Assembly (NCBI GenBank): GCA_902826155.1
Contig: CADEDU010000021.1
Span: 34,326 to 41,404 of the forward strand
DNA length: 7,079 nt
Reading direction: 5' to 3'
From: an uncultured beta proteobacterium
GTDB taxonomy: Bacteria; Pseudomonadota; Gammaproteobacteria; Burkholderiales; SG8-39
Under the pieces are notes generated by a model. The model saw only the letters and a program-made list of their open reading frames with translations, was not told where the DNA came from and ran no database searches. Both the position numbers and the translations under genes were made by a program. This document shows, in pieces, positions 1-5,823 of this stretch. Numbering within the stretch: the first letter of the stretch is position 1; every line of letters starts with the position of its first letter.

Positions 1-12
1 GAGGAGACGACC

Positions 13-1083
13 ATGAATCCGCGATGGAAGCAGCGCCCGCCCGGTTCGAACTGGGGCGAGTTCGGTCCCGACGATCAGCGTGGCCGGATGAATCTGGTGA
101 CGCGCGAGAAAGTCCTGCAGGGTGTGGCCGAGGTCAAGCAGGGCATCGCGTTCTGCCTGTCGTTGCCGCTCGACTATCCCGGGGGCAACGTGCTCAATCC
201 GCGCCGCAAGCCGCCGCGCATCGCCGCCACCATCCGCGACGGCAAGAGCGCAGGCCAGCAGAATTTCGCCTGGCCGCTGGCGGCCGACAATCCCGATCAC
301 ACCGACGTGGTGAGCGACGACGTGGTGCTGCTCACGCTGCAGTACTCGACGCAATGGGACAGCTTCGCGCACGTCGGCAGCCGCTTCGATGCCGACGGCG
401 ACGGCAAGCCCGAGCGGGTGTTCTACAACGGCTTTCGCGCCGATGAGCACATCGTGCCGGCGGCCGAACGCAAAGCAGGCCAGTCTGGCACGGCCGAGCC
501 CTGGGCGAAATTCGAGGGCACCGAGGCGCGCGCCCTGGGTATCCAGAACCTCGCCGAGCACGGTGCGCAGGGCCGCGGTGTGATGATCGATCTGCACGCG
601 CACTACGGCCGCAAGCGTCAAGCGGTGGGTTACGACGATCTGATGCGCATCATCGAAGCCGACAAGGTCGTGGTCGAGCGCGGCGATTTCGTTTGCCTGC
701 ACACCGGCTTTGCCGAGTTGATCCTGGAACTGAGGAAGAATCCGAGCGCCGAACTGCTGCACGGCTCGTGCACCGGCCTGGACGGGCGCGACGACAAGCT
801 GCTGCAATGGATCACCGATTCGGGGTTGTCGGCTCTGATCGCCGACAACTACGCGGTCGAGATCGTTCCCACCAGCATCTTCAAGCCTGCGCCGCACGCG
901 GCCATGCCGCTGCACGAGCACTGCCTGTTCAAGAACGGCATTCATCTGGGCGAGATCTGGTTTCTGAGCGAGCTGGCGCGGTGGTTGCGCGCCAATCAGC
1001 GCAACCGCTTCTTGCTGACTGCGCCGCCGCTGCGTTTGCCCGGCGCGGTGGGCTCGCCGGCAACGCCGATCGCGACCGTTTGA
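13..1083 (+). CDS. Cyclase-family (kynurenine formamidase-like) metal-dependent hydrolase
   Basis: This 356-residue protein belongs to the cyclase family (PF04199), which includes kynurenine formamidase and isatin hydrolase, cytoplasmic metal enzymes that hydrolyse amide or lactam bonds. The family metal motif, normally HxGTHxDxPxH, appears at residues 110-120 as QYSTQWDSFAH. Asp116 and His120 are kept, but both early histidines are Gln (110 and 114) and the Pro is Phe118. Other family marks are FYNG after the motif, DLHAHYG (193-199), LHTGF (229-233), and a C-terminal LHEH...GE block (His301, His303, Glu314), which should supply further metal ligands. At 356 residues it is longer than the roughly 210-residue KynB type and fits the long subgroup with the TQWD variant. 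The start is supported by GAGGAG at 1-6, six bases upstream. It heads a run of same-strand oxidoreductase genes, suggesting a hydrolytic step in a degradation pathway. The substrate is unknown. Confidence 0.9.
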   Translation: MNPRWKQRPPGSNWGEFGPDDQRGRMNLVTREKVLQGVAEVKQGIAFCLSLPLDYPGGNVLNPRRKPPRIAATIRDGKSAGQQNFAWPLAADNPDHTDVVSDDVVLLTLQYSTQWDSFAHVGSRFDADGDGKPERVFYNGFRADEHIVPAAERKAGQSGTAEPWAKFEGTEARALGIQNLAEHGAQGRGVMIDLHAHYGRKRQAVGYDDLMRIIEADKVVVERGDFVCLHTGFAELILELRKNPSAELLHGSCTGLDGRDDKLLQWITDSGLSALIADNYAVEIVPTSIFKPAPHAAMPLHEHCLFKNGIHLGEIWFLSELARWLRANQRNRFLLTAPPLRLPGAVGSPATPIATV

Positions 1084-1123
1084 GGCGACGACCGATGCGC
1101 GGTTCCGGCCGCAGCCGCAGGTA

Positions 1124-1140
1124 TGATCGGTGCACGATCA
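1124..1140. promoter_or_regulatory. Inverted repeat TGATCG-N5-CGATCA, candidate operator
   Basis: A perfect 6-base inverted repeat, TGATCG (1124-1129) and CGATCA (1135-1140), is separated by GTGCA. It lies in the 131-base gap between the cyclase gene and the first flavin oxidoreductase gene, 75 bases before that gene's start. The size and symmetry suit a dimeric helix-turn-helix repressor such as a GntR, LacI or TetR type, but no regulator gene is in the window. I found no convincing -35/-10 pair next to it: a TTGACC at 1160-1165 has no good -10 partner. A repeat this short can occur by chance. Confidence 0.3.
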
Positions 1141-1214
1141 ATCGCGGCGTCGCGCATCGTTGACCATCGTCGAACGAGACGACCGGCGCTGAAGTTTCTC
1201 TAAGGTGTGACTCG

Positions 1215-2204
1215 ATGCGGTTCGGTTTATTCGGCGGTGCGCGCGTCAAACGCGGCGGCCCGCAGGGCGACAGCCACGGCTACAAGAATTTCATCGAATA
1301 CGTGCTTGCCGCCGAGCAGCTCGGCTTCGACAGCATCTTCATGGTCGAGCATCACTTCAACGGCGACGGGCAGGTGTCCTCGTCGATGAGCGTGCTCGCG
1401 TATCTGGCCGCCTGTACCAGCAAAATGCGTCTTGGCACCGCGGTGGTCGTGCTGCCCTGGCATAACCCGGTGTTAGTGGCCGAACAGATCGCCACGCTCG
1501 ATGTGCTCTCCGGCGGCAGGGTCGATTTTGGCGTGGGCAAGGGCTATCGCGCCGGCGAGTTCGACGGGTTCTGCGTTCCGATCGAAGAGGCGACCGAGCG
1601 TTTCGACGAGGCGATGGAGGTGATCCGCAAAGCTTGGACCAGCGCCGAGCGTTTCTCGCACCAGGGCAAGCGCTGGAAATACCACAACATCGTCGTCGAG
1701 CCTGAGCCGGTGCAGCGTCCGCATCCACCGTTCTGGATGGGGGCGGGCAGTGCCGAATCGATCCGCCGCGCCGCGCGCGAGGGCTATCACCTGCTGCTCG
1801 ATCAGGTCACGCCGGTCGACGAGGTGGTCCAGAAGGTGCGCATCTACAAGGACGCGCGCGAGGCAGCGGGCCTGCCGTATTCAGGCATGCAGATCGGCGT
1901 GACGCGCGGACTGCAGATCGCGCGCACGGCCGAAGAGCGCAAGCGTGCGTTCGGCACACGGCTCGAAGTGGTGAAGACCATCGGCTCGATCGCCCGGCCG
2001 CTCGATCCGTCGCGGGCCGTCGCGCTTACCGCCGATACGATCGATCAGGACGATGCGCCGCTGCTGGGCACGCCGGCAGAGATCGTCGAGCGGCTCAAGC
2101 GCTTGCAGGCTGGTGGTGTCGAGTACGTGCTGCTCGTGAATACCTACGGCACCGTCGATGCGCTGCGCGTATTCGCCGACGAAGTAATGCCGCATTTCCG
2201 ATAA
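1215..2204 (+). CDS. LLM-class (luciferase-like) flavin-dependent oxidoreductase
   Basis: This 329-residue protein is a bacterial luciferase-like TIM-barrel oxidoreductase (PF00296). Such enzymes usually use reduced FMN delivered by a separate reductase and oxygen to oxidise small organic substrates. Visible marks are the N-terminal strand MRFGLF, VEHHF at residues 44-48 (the conserved Glu-His-His after the second strand), MRLGTAV from 71, the PWHNP segment followed by VAEQIATLD, SGGRVDFGVGKG (99-110), and the C-terminal LLGTPAEIVERLKRL element typical of the fold. The start follows AAGG at 1202-1205. It differs clearly from the neighbouring 391-residue family member, sharing the HNP..VAE.I..LD and GRV..GVG blocks but little at the C-terminus, so the two are probably not a recent duplication. 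No flavin reductase is present in the window. The substrate cannot be read from sequence. Confidence 0.93.
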   Translation: MRFGLFGGARVKRGGPQGDSHGYKNFIEYVLAAEQLGFDSIFMVEHHFNGDGQVSSSMSVLAYLAACTSKMRLGTAVVVLPWHNPVLVAEQIATLDVLSGGRVDFGVGKGYRAGEFDGFCVPIEEATERFDEAMEVIRKAWTSAERFSHQGKRWKYHNIVVEPEPVQRPHPPFWMGAGSAESIRRAAREGYHLLLDQVTPVDEVVQKVRIYKDAREAAGLPYSGMQIGVTRGLQIARTAEERKRAFGTRLEVVKTIGSIARPLDPSRAVALTADTIDQDDAPLLGTPAEIVERLKRLQAGGVEYVLLVNTYGTVDALRVFADEVMPHFR

Positions 2205-2459
2205 CAGGGCTCCCATTCGCCGACACTGCGGCGCGCGGTCTCCTTGCAGTCGTGCGACCGTCATCGTGTCTGCATTGGACATCCGGTTCTGCGACGCACG
2301 ATCCTTCCGGCGTGCAGGGTTATCTTCTTCAACTTGACGTGATACCGTCGCCGCGTCCAAGCGTCGTGACTTCACGCACGGCTCGAGCGCGGCGATTCAC
2401 CCATCAGGCGATACGCGCGCTCGGCCGGATACCAACTAAAAAGTACGAAGGAGACCCTG
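2205..2459 (+). other. 255-base intergenic leader before the second flavin oxidoreductase gene
   Basis: No supported gene lies in this gap; short open frames here lack ribosome sites and family features. Just after the preceding stop is a small hairpin, CGCCG (2218-2222) with CGGCG (2229-2233), which has no T-run and is a weak terminator candidate. A longer foldable segment lies at 2250-2301 and is listed separately. TTGACG at 2334-2339 resembles a -35 box, but no good -10 follows at 16-18 bases. The gap ends in a strong ribosome site, AAGGAGA at 2448-2454, directly before the ATG at 2460. The length and the strong downstream ribosome site suggest that the 2460-5093 gene group has its own promoter here. 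Confidence 0.4.
2250..2301 (+). promoter_or_regulatory. Extended imperfect hairpin in the leader of the second LLM gene
   Basis: Three nested complementary segments can be read by eye. The outer stem is TCGTGCG (2250-2256) with CGCACGA (2295-2301), 7 pairs. The middle is ACCG (2257-2260) with CGGT (2284-2287). The inner is TGTC (2267-2270) with GACA (2278-2281), closing a 7-base loop. Bulges of 7 and 6 by 2 bases separate them. The segment sits about 160 bases before the start codon of the gene at 2460. It matches no riboswitch class I recognise; in particular I do not see the ykkC guanidine consensus. GC-rich DNA often gives such folds by chance, so confidence is low. Confidence 0.22.
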
Positions 2460-3635
2460 ATGAGCGATCGCCTGCGCTTCGGCATTTTCCTCGCACCGTT
2501 TCACGCGCCCGGACAGAACCCCACGCTCGCCCTGGAGCGTGATCTCGAGCTGATCCAGCATCTCGACAAGTGCGGCTACGACGAGGCCTGGATCGGCGAG
2601 CACCATTCGGCCGGCAGCGAGATCATCGCCTCGCCCGAGATTTTCATCGCCGCTGCCGCGGCGCGCACCCGGCACATCAAGCTGGGCACCGGCGTGGTGA
2701 GCCTCTCGTATCACAACCCGTTGTGGGTGGCCGAGCGCATCGTGCTGCTCGATCACCTTACGCGCGGGCGCGTGATGCTGGGCGTGGGGCCGGGGTCGCT
2801 ACCCACCGACGCGCAGATGATCGGCGTGCAGCAGGCCGAAACGCGCGAGCTGATGGAGCAAAGTCTCGACGTGATCATGAAGCTGCTGCGTAGCGACGAG
2901 CCGGTGACGTTCAAGAATCAGCGCTGGGATCTGCGCGATGCGCGGCTGCACCTGCGTCCGTACTCCAATCCGCTGTTCGACATCGCGGTCGCGGCGGTGG
3001 CCTCGCCATCGGGTCCGCGCGTGGCGGGCAAGCACGGCGTGGGCTTGCTGTCGGTCGGTGCCACGCAGGCTGCCGGCTTCGATGCGCTCGCGTTGCACTG
3101 GGACGTGATGCAAGAACGCGCCAAGACCTTCGGCACCAAGGTCGACCGGTCGAAGTGGCGCCTGGTCGGGCTGGTGCACGTCGCGGCGACCAAAGAGCAG
3201 GCCTACAAGGACGTCGAGTTCGGCATCGAGCAGTGGTTCAAGTACTTCCAGACCGTGGCGGCGTTCCCGCAGATGGCGGTGGTCGGCAACAACCCGCGAG
3301 AGATGATCGAGTTCGTCAACAGCTCCGGGCTGGGCGCGATCGGTACGCCCGACATGTGCAGTGAGCAGATCGACCGGCTCATGAAGCAGTCCAATGGCGG
3401 GTTCGGCGCGTACCTGATGCTCGCACACGAGTGGGCGAATCCGGAAGCGACGAGGATGAACTACGAGCTGATCGCGCGCCACGTGATGCCGAACTTCCAG
3501 GGCCAGGCGTACAGCACCTTGCAGGCCAAAGCGCGCGCGGAAGCGGCGCGACCGGAGCTGGCCGCGCAGCAGGCCAAGGCGGTGGAAGTGATGACCGAGA
3601 AACACCAAGCGGAACTCGCGGCCCGCTCGAAGTAG
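2460..3635 (+). CDS. LLM-class flavin-dependent monooxygenase, limonene-monooxygenase-like subgroup
   Basis: This 391-residue luciferase-like monooxygenase has an N-terminus (LRFGIFLAPFHAPGQNPTLA) close, from memory, to the Rhodococcus limonene 1,2-monooxygenase LimB subgroup. That subgroup has a similar length and oxidises hydrophobic substrates with reduced flavin and oxygen. Further marks are GEHHSAG (46-52), HIKLGTGV, the SYHNP segment followed by VAERIVLLDHLT, GRVMLGVGPGS (103-113) and LPTDAQMIGV. The last 47 or so residues (345-391) are rich in Ala, Glu, Gln and Lys and look like one long surface helix, with no catalytic motif. The start is fixed by AAGGAGA at 2448-2454. The next gene follows after 16 bases, so it is probably the first gene of a three-gene transcript. 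Whether the substrate is a terpene is not shown: the neighbours argue for a nitrogen-containing or carboxylated compound. A partner flavin reductase must be encoded elsewhere. Confidence 0.93.
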   Translation: MSDRLRFGIFLAPFHAPGQNPTLALERDLELIQHLDKCGYDEAWIGEHHSAGSEIIASPEIFIAAAAARTRHIKLGTGVVSLSYHNPLWVAERIVLLDHLTRGRVMLGVGPGSLPTDAQMIGVQQAETRELMEQSLDVIMKLLRSDEPVTFKNQRWDLRDARLHLRPYSNPLFDIAVAAVASPSGPRVAGKHGVGLLSVGATQAAGFDALALHWDVMQERAKTFGTKVDRSKWRLVGLVHVAATKEQAYKDVEFGIEQWFKYFQTVAAFPQMAVVGNNPREMIEFVNSSGLGAIGTPDMCSEQIDRLMKQSNGGFGAYLMLAHEWANPEATRMNYELIARHVMPNFQGQAYSTLQAKARAEAARPELAAQQAKAVEVMTEKHQAELAARSK

Positions 3636-3651
3636 TCGTCAGGACCAGACC

Positions 3652-4281
3652 ATGACCACACTCACACCGCCCGTCGAAGGGGCGATCGTCGAAGACACCG
3701 TTGTCGCGGCGCGCGCGTCCTGGAGCCGCACGCTCAGGCAGGGGCAGTTCATGCGGATCATCGACCTGGAGGGCAAGCAGGCGGTCGATTTCCTCTGCTA
3801 CAACGCACACGATCACGCCGATCGTTACGCTGCTGCAGACACGATGAAGATCAACGCCGGTGGCATCTTTCTCACCACCGGCACGGTGCTCTACAGCGTC
3901 GGGCTCACGCCGCTGCTTACGATCGTCGCCGACAGCTGCGGGCGACACGACACCATCGGCGGCTGTTGCAGCGCTGCGCTCAACAAGCACCGCTACGGCG
4001 CACCGTATCAACCCAATTGCCGCGACAACTTCCTGCGCGAGCTGATGCGCTACGGCATGGGGCCGCGTGATCTGGCGGCCAACGTCAATTTCTTCATGTA
4101 TGTGCCAGTGGGCGAGGATGGCGCAATGGATATGGGGCCCGGCATTTCGAAGGCCGGCGACCACATCGATCTGCGTGCGGAGTCAGATGTCATCGCGGTG
4201 ATTTCGAACTGCCCGCAGATCAACAACCCCGTCAACGACTACAAGCCCACACCGATCCGCGTGATCGTGTGGAACGCCTAA
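3652..4281 (+). CDS. DUF1989 / urea carboxylase-associated family protein
   Basis: This 209-residue protein belongs to DUF1989 (PF09347), the family of urea-amidolyase-associated proteins. In guanidine degradation two such proteins form carboxyguanidine deiminase (CgdAB), giving the family a known hydrolytic precedent. Family marks are GKQAVDFLCYN (41-51), the CGRHDTIGGCC block (96-106), QPNCRDNF (Cys123), FFMYVPV, and the closing NCPQINNPVND segment (Cys187, Asn191, Asn192, Asn195) before the final strand. The conserved Cys and His residues are candidate metal or active-site positions. The start follows AGGA at 3641-3644, and spacings of 16 and 14 bases tie it to the flavin oxidoreductase before it and the solute-binding protein after it. 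Unlike the usual context there is no second DUF1989 gene and no urea or guanidine carboxylase here, so a different substrate, perhaps a C-N bond in the oxidised product, is plausible but unproven. Confidence 0.92.
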   Translation: MTTLTPPVEGAIVEDTVVAARASWSRTLRQGQFMRIIDLEGKQAVDFLCYNAHDHADRYAAADTMKINAGGIFLTTGTVLYSVGLTPLLTIVADSCGRHDTIGGCCSAALNKHRYGAPYQPNCRDNFLRELMRYGMGPRDLAANVNFFMYVPVGEDGAMDMGPGISKAGDHIDLRAESDVIAVISNCPQINNPVNDYKPTPIRVIVWNA

Positions 4282-4284
4282 ATC

Positions 4285-4290
4285 AGGAGG
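4285..4290 (+). promoter_or_regulatory. Ribosome binding site that decides the solute-binding protein start
   Basis: A perfect AGGAGG is followed by five bases (ATCTG) and the ATG at 4296. It rules out the longer reading from a GTG at 4269, which would overlap the previous gene by 13 bases and place nine charged or polar residues before the signal peptide. Confidence 0.85.
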
Positions 4291-4295
4291 ATCTG

Positions 4296-5093
4296 ATGCT
4301 CTCGCTCCAACCGCTTGTTCGCGCGCTGACCCTGCTTGCCGCGCTTTGCCTCGCCACCAGCGTTCTCGCCCAGGCACCGAAGTCGCGATTGCACACGGTG
4401 CTGGAAAAAGGCGTGCTGCGGGTGGGTACGACCGGCGATTTCAATCCGATGTCGATCCTCGATCCGGCAACCAAGACGTACAAGGGTTTCGACATCGAGG
4501 CGATGGAACAGCTCGCCAAGGATCTCGGCGTGAAGGTCGAGTGGGTGTCCACCGAATGGGCCACGCTGGTACAGGGCATCCAGGCGGGTCACTACGACAT
4601 CTTCTCCGGCGCCTCGCTCAACATGGCGCGCGCCAAGGTGGTGGCGTTTTCCGAGCCGTACTTCGAGGCGGGGACGGTGCCTTTGATCCAACGCTCGACC
4701 CTGCCCAAGATCAAAGGCTGGACCGATCTGAACCAGAAGGGCGTCAACGTTGCGGTGCTGATGGGTACGGTGTTCGAGGAGCAAGCCAAGCAGCACTTTC
4801 CGAACGCCACGGTGAAGTCGATCCAGAAACCCGCCAACGGTTATCAGGAAGTGTTGGCCGGCCGCGCCGATGCCACCATCACCAGCAACGTCGAGGCGGC
4901 CACGCTGATGCAGACCTATCCGAACCTGACGATGATCGGCAGCGCCGCCGAGATGCGCAACAAACGGCCGTTCGCCTATCCGATGCCGCAGGGTGACACT
5001 GCGTGGATCACCTACGTCAACAACTGGGTGGCGCTCAAGCGGTCGGAGGGATTTTTCCAGGCGCTGGAAGCGAAGTGGATGCCGCGCAAGTGA
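4296..5093 (+). CDS. Family-3 ABC transporter solute-binding protein (PheC-like), secreted
   Basis: This 265-residue periplasmic binding protein is of the amino-acid type (SBP_bac_3, PF00497). It has a Sec signal peptide: a hydrophobic core at about residues 7-24 and cleavage near VLA-QA or AQA-P (25-28). The mature part shows the family order: VLRVGTTGDFNPMS, KGFDIEAMEQLAKDLG, a lobe-one segment ending GHYDIFSGASLNMARAK, FSEPYF, then the lobe-two GVNVAVLMGT hinge and LAGRADATITSNVEA. Arg112 aligns with the Arg that holds the ligand carboxylate in this family, favouring a carboxylated ligand. Overall it resembles cyclohexadienyl dehydratase (PheC), an enzyme derived from this fold, but where PheC has its catalytic Glu, after a Gly-Thr pair, there is Phe160 in an ungapped alignment from memory. 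Binding rather than catalysis is therefore likelier. It follows the DUF1989 gene by 14 bases and ends the transcript; no permease or ATPase gene is nearby. Confidence 0.9.
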   Translation: MLSLQPLVRALTLLAALCLATSVLAQAPKSRLHTVLEKGVLRVGTTGDFNPMSILDPATKTYKGFDIEAMEQLAKDLGVKVEWVSTEWATLVQGIQAGHYDIFSGASLNMARAKVVAFSEPYFEAGTVPLIQRSTLPKIKGWTDLNQKGVNVAVLMGTVFEEQAKQHFPNATVKSIQKPANGYQEVLAGRADATITSNVEAATLMQTYPNLTMIGSAAEMRNKRPFAYPMPQGDTAWITYVNNWVALKRSEGFFQALEAKWMPRK

Positions 5094-5158
5094 GCGTTCC
5101 GGGCGCCGGCGCCGCAGCGCGCCCGCCTTGCTAGTGCTAGAGCGGGAGGGGCTGCGTG
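5094..5158. terminator. Convergent intergenic gap with GC-rich hairpin, weak bidirectional terminator candidate
   Basis: The two flanking genes end facing each other across 65 bases. Within it GGGCGC (5101-5106) can pair with GCGCCC (5119-5124), and GGCGCCGGCGCC (5102-5113) is a perfect 12-base palindrome. No T-run follows on either strand, so this is not a standard intrinsic terminator. The later part holds three CTAG tetramers in about 30 bases (the last at the very end, overlapping the lipoprotein stop codon), with no evident meaning. Confidence 0.3.
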
Positions 5159-5767
5159 CTAGCGCGCCAGCACCGCGTTCTTCACGCCCTCGTTGGCATT
5201 GACGTCGCGAACCCGGCCCTGTCCGTCGAACTGCACGACGTAACGTACGTAGCGGTTGTACCAATAGGTCCACTCGGGCGCTTGCAGCGTCGTGTTGGCG
5301 TGGCTGGGCGGATGGCCTAGCGCAAGCAGCACCTGCTCTCGTGTGAATCCCCGGGCGATCCGGCCGCTGCGAATCGCGTTCGCCTCCGCCGCCGGGTAGC
5401 TCGAGATCGCGCGGTTCGGATCGCTCGTGATCAGCATCCGATTCAGGAATTGTTGAAAAGACTCGATCCGTGCGCCGTATTCGTGGCCGAGCCGGTAGGC
5501 GCGTCCTTCGATCTCGATATTGGCCACACCGCGTGCCGTACCTTTGAGCGTGACCGGCGTGCCGGCGGGGATCAATCGGCCGACGAAGAAATTGCCGTCG
5601 GTCAGCCAGTCCGATTCGGTGCGGATGTTGCAGCACAGGTAGAGCGGCTGGTTCGGCATGGTGACCTGCTCGACCGGAGCCGGCTCGGTGCTGCGGCACG
5701 CGCCGAGCGCGATCAGTGCGGCCGGAATCACGCTCCAACGGGCGTGTCGAAGGATGGCGCGGAACAT
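5159..5767 (-). CDS. Small outer-membrane-type lipoprotein with BamE-like (SmpA/OmlA) domain
   Basis: This 202-residue protein begins MFRAILRHARW and has a lipoprotein signal peptide. A hydrophobic stretch (12-23) ends in the lipobox LGAC with Cys24 as the lipidated residue. Arg25-Ser26 follows, so there is no Asp+2 inner-membrane retention signal and an outer membrane position is likely. The mature N-terminal part contains an unusual Cys45-Cys46 pair and a small beta-rich segment. The C-terminal part (GFTREQVLLALGHPP, then WTYWYNRY, then VVQFDGQGRVRDV) has the helix-then-strands pattern of the SmpA/OmlA domain seen in BamE. True BamE is shorter, so this is a related lipoprotein, not a certain Bam subunit. 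I chose the start at 5767 because GAGGAG lies eight bases upstream and the signal peptide then has normal length. It follows the kinase gene by 56 bases on the same strand and may share its transcript. Confidence 0.85.
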   Translation of the reverse strand: MFRAILRHARWSVIPAALIALGACRSTEPAPVEQVTMPNQPLYLCCNIRTESDWLTDGNFFVGRLIPAGTPVTLKGTARGVANIEIEGRAYRLGHEYGARIESFQQFLNRMLITSDPNRAISSYPAAEANAIRSGRIARGFTREQVLLALGHPPSHANTTLQAPEWTYWYNRYVRYVVQFDGQGRVRDVNANEGVKNAVLAR

Positions 5768-5775
5768 GGCTGGGG

Positions 5776-5781
5776 CTCCTC
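5776..5781 (-). promoter_or_regulatory. Ribosome binding site that decides the lipoprotein start
   Basis: On the minus strand this reads GAGGAG, eight bases before the ATG at 5767. It supports the short form over an ATG at 5824 that overlaps the kinase stop by one base (TGATG). The long form would put 42 residues, many charged, before the lipobox Cys. Confidence 0.75.
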
Positions 5782-5823
5782 TACGGCGATTGGTTTGATT
5801 GTGGGTGATCCGAGCCCTGGTCA

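Noticed and set aside
2205..2459. A ykkC-type guanidine riboswitch, considered because of the DUF1989 gene.
   Set aside because: I do not see the conserved ykkC, mini-ykkC or ykkC-III core sequences in the leader.
2252..2542. A 96-codon plus-strand frame across the leader into the second LLM gene.
   Set aside because: It overlaps the LLM gene in another frame, has no ribosome site and gives a low-complexity, Arg/Ser/Pro-rich product.
2799..3608. A 269-codon open frame on the minus strand.
   Set aside because: It is antisense to the clear LimB-like monooxygenase gene, with His/Arg/Leu-rich composition typical of a shadow frame.
3379..4164. A 261-codon open frame on the minus strand.
   Set aside because: It is antisense to the end of the monooxygenase gene and most of the DUF1989 gene and shows no recognisable domain.
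4269..4295. A GTG start extending the solute-binding protein by nine residues.
   Set aside because: AGGAGG at 4285-4290 and the signal peptide geometry fix the start at 4296.
4296..5093. Annotation as a functional cyclohexadienyl dehydratase.
   Set aside because: The catalytic Glu position appears to be Phe160, and the gene lies next to catabolic, not aromatic-biosynthesis, genes.
4278..5738. A 486-codon open frame on the minus strand.
   Set aside because: It runs antisense through the whole solute-binding protein gene and out of frame through the lipoprotein gene. It is Arg/His-rich with no family motif, a usual result of high GC content.
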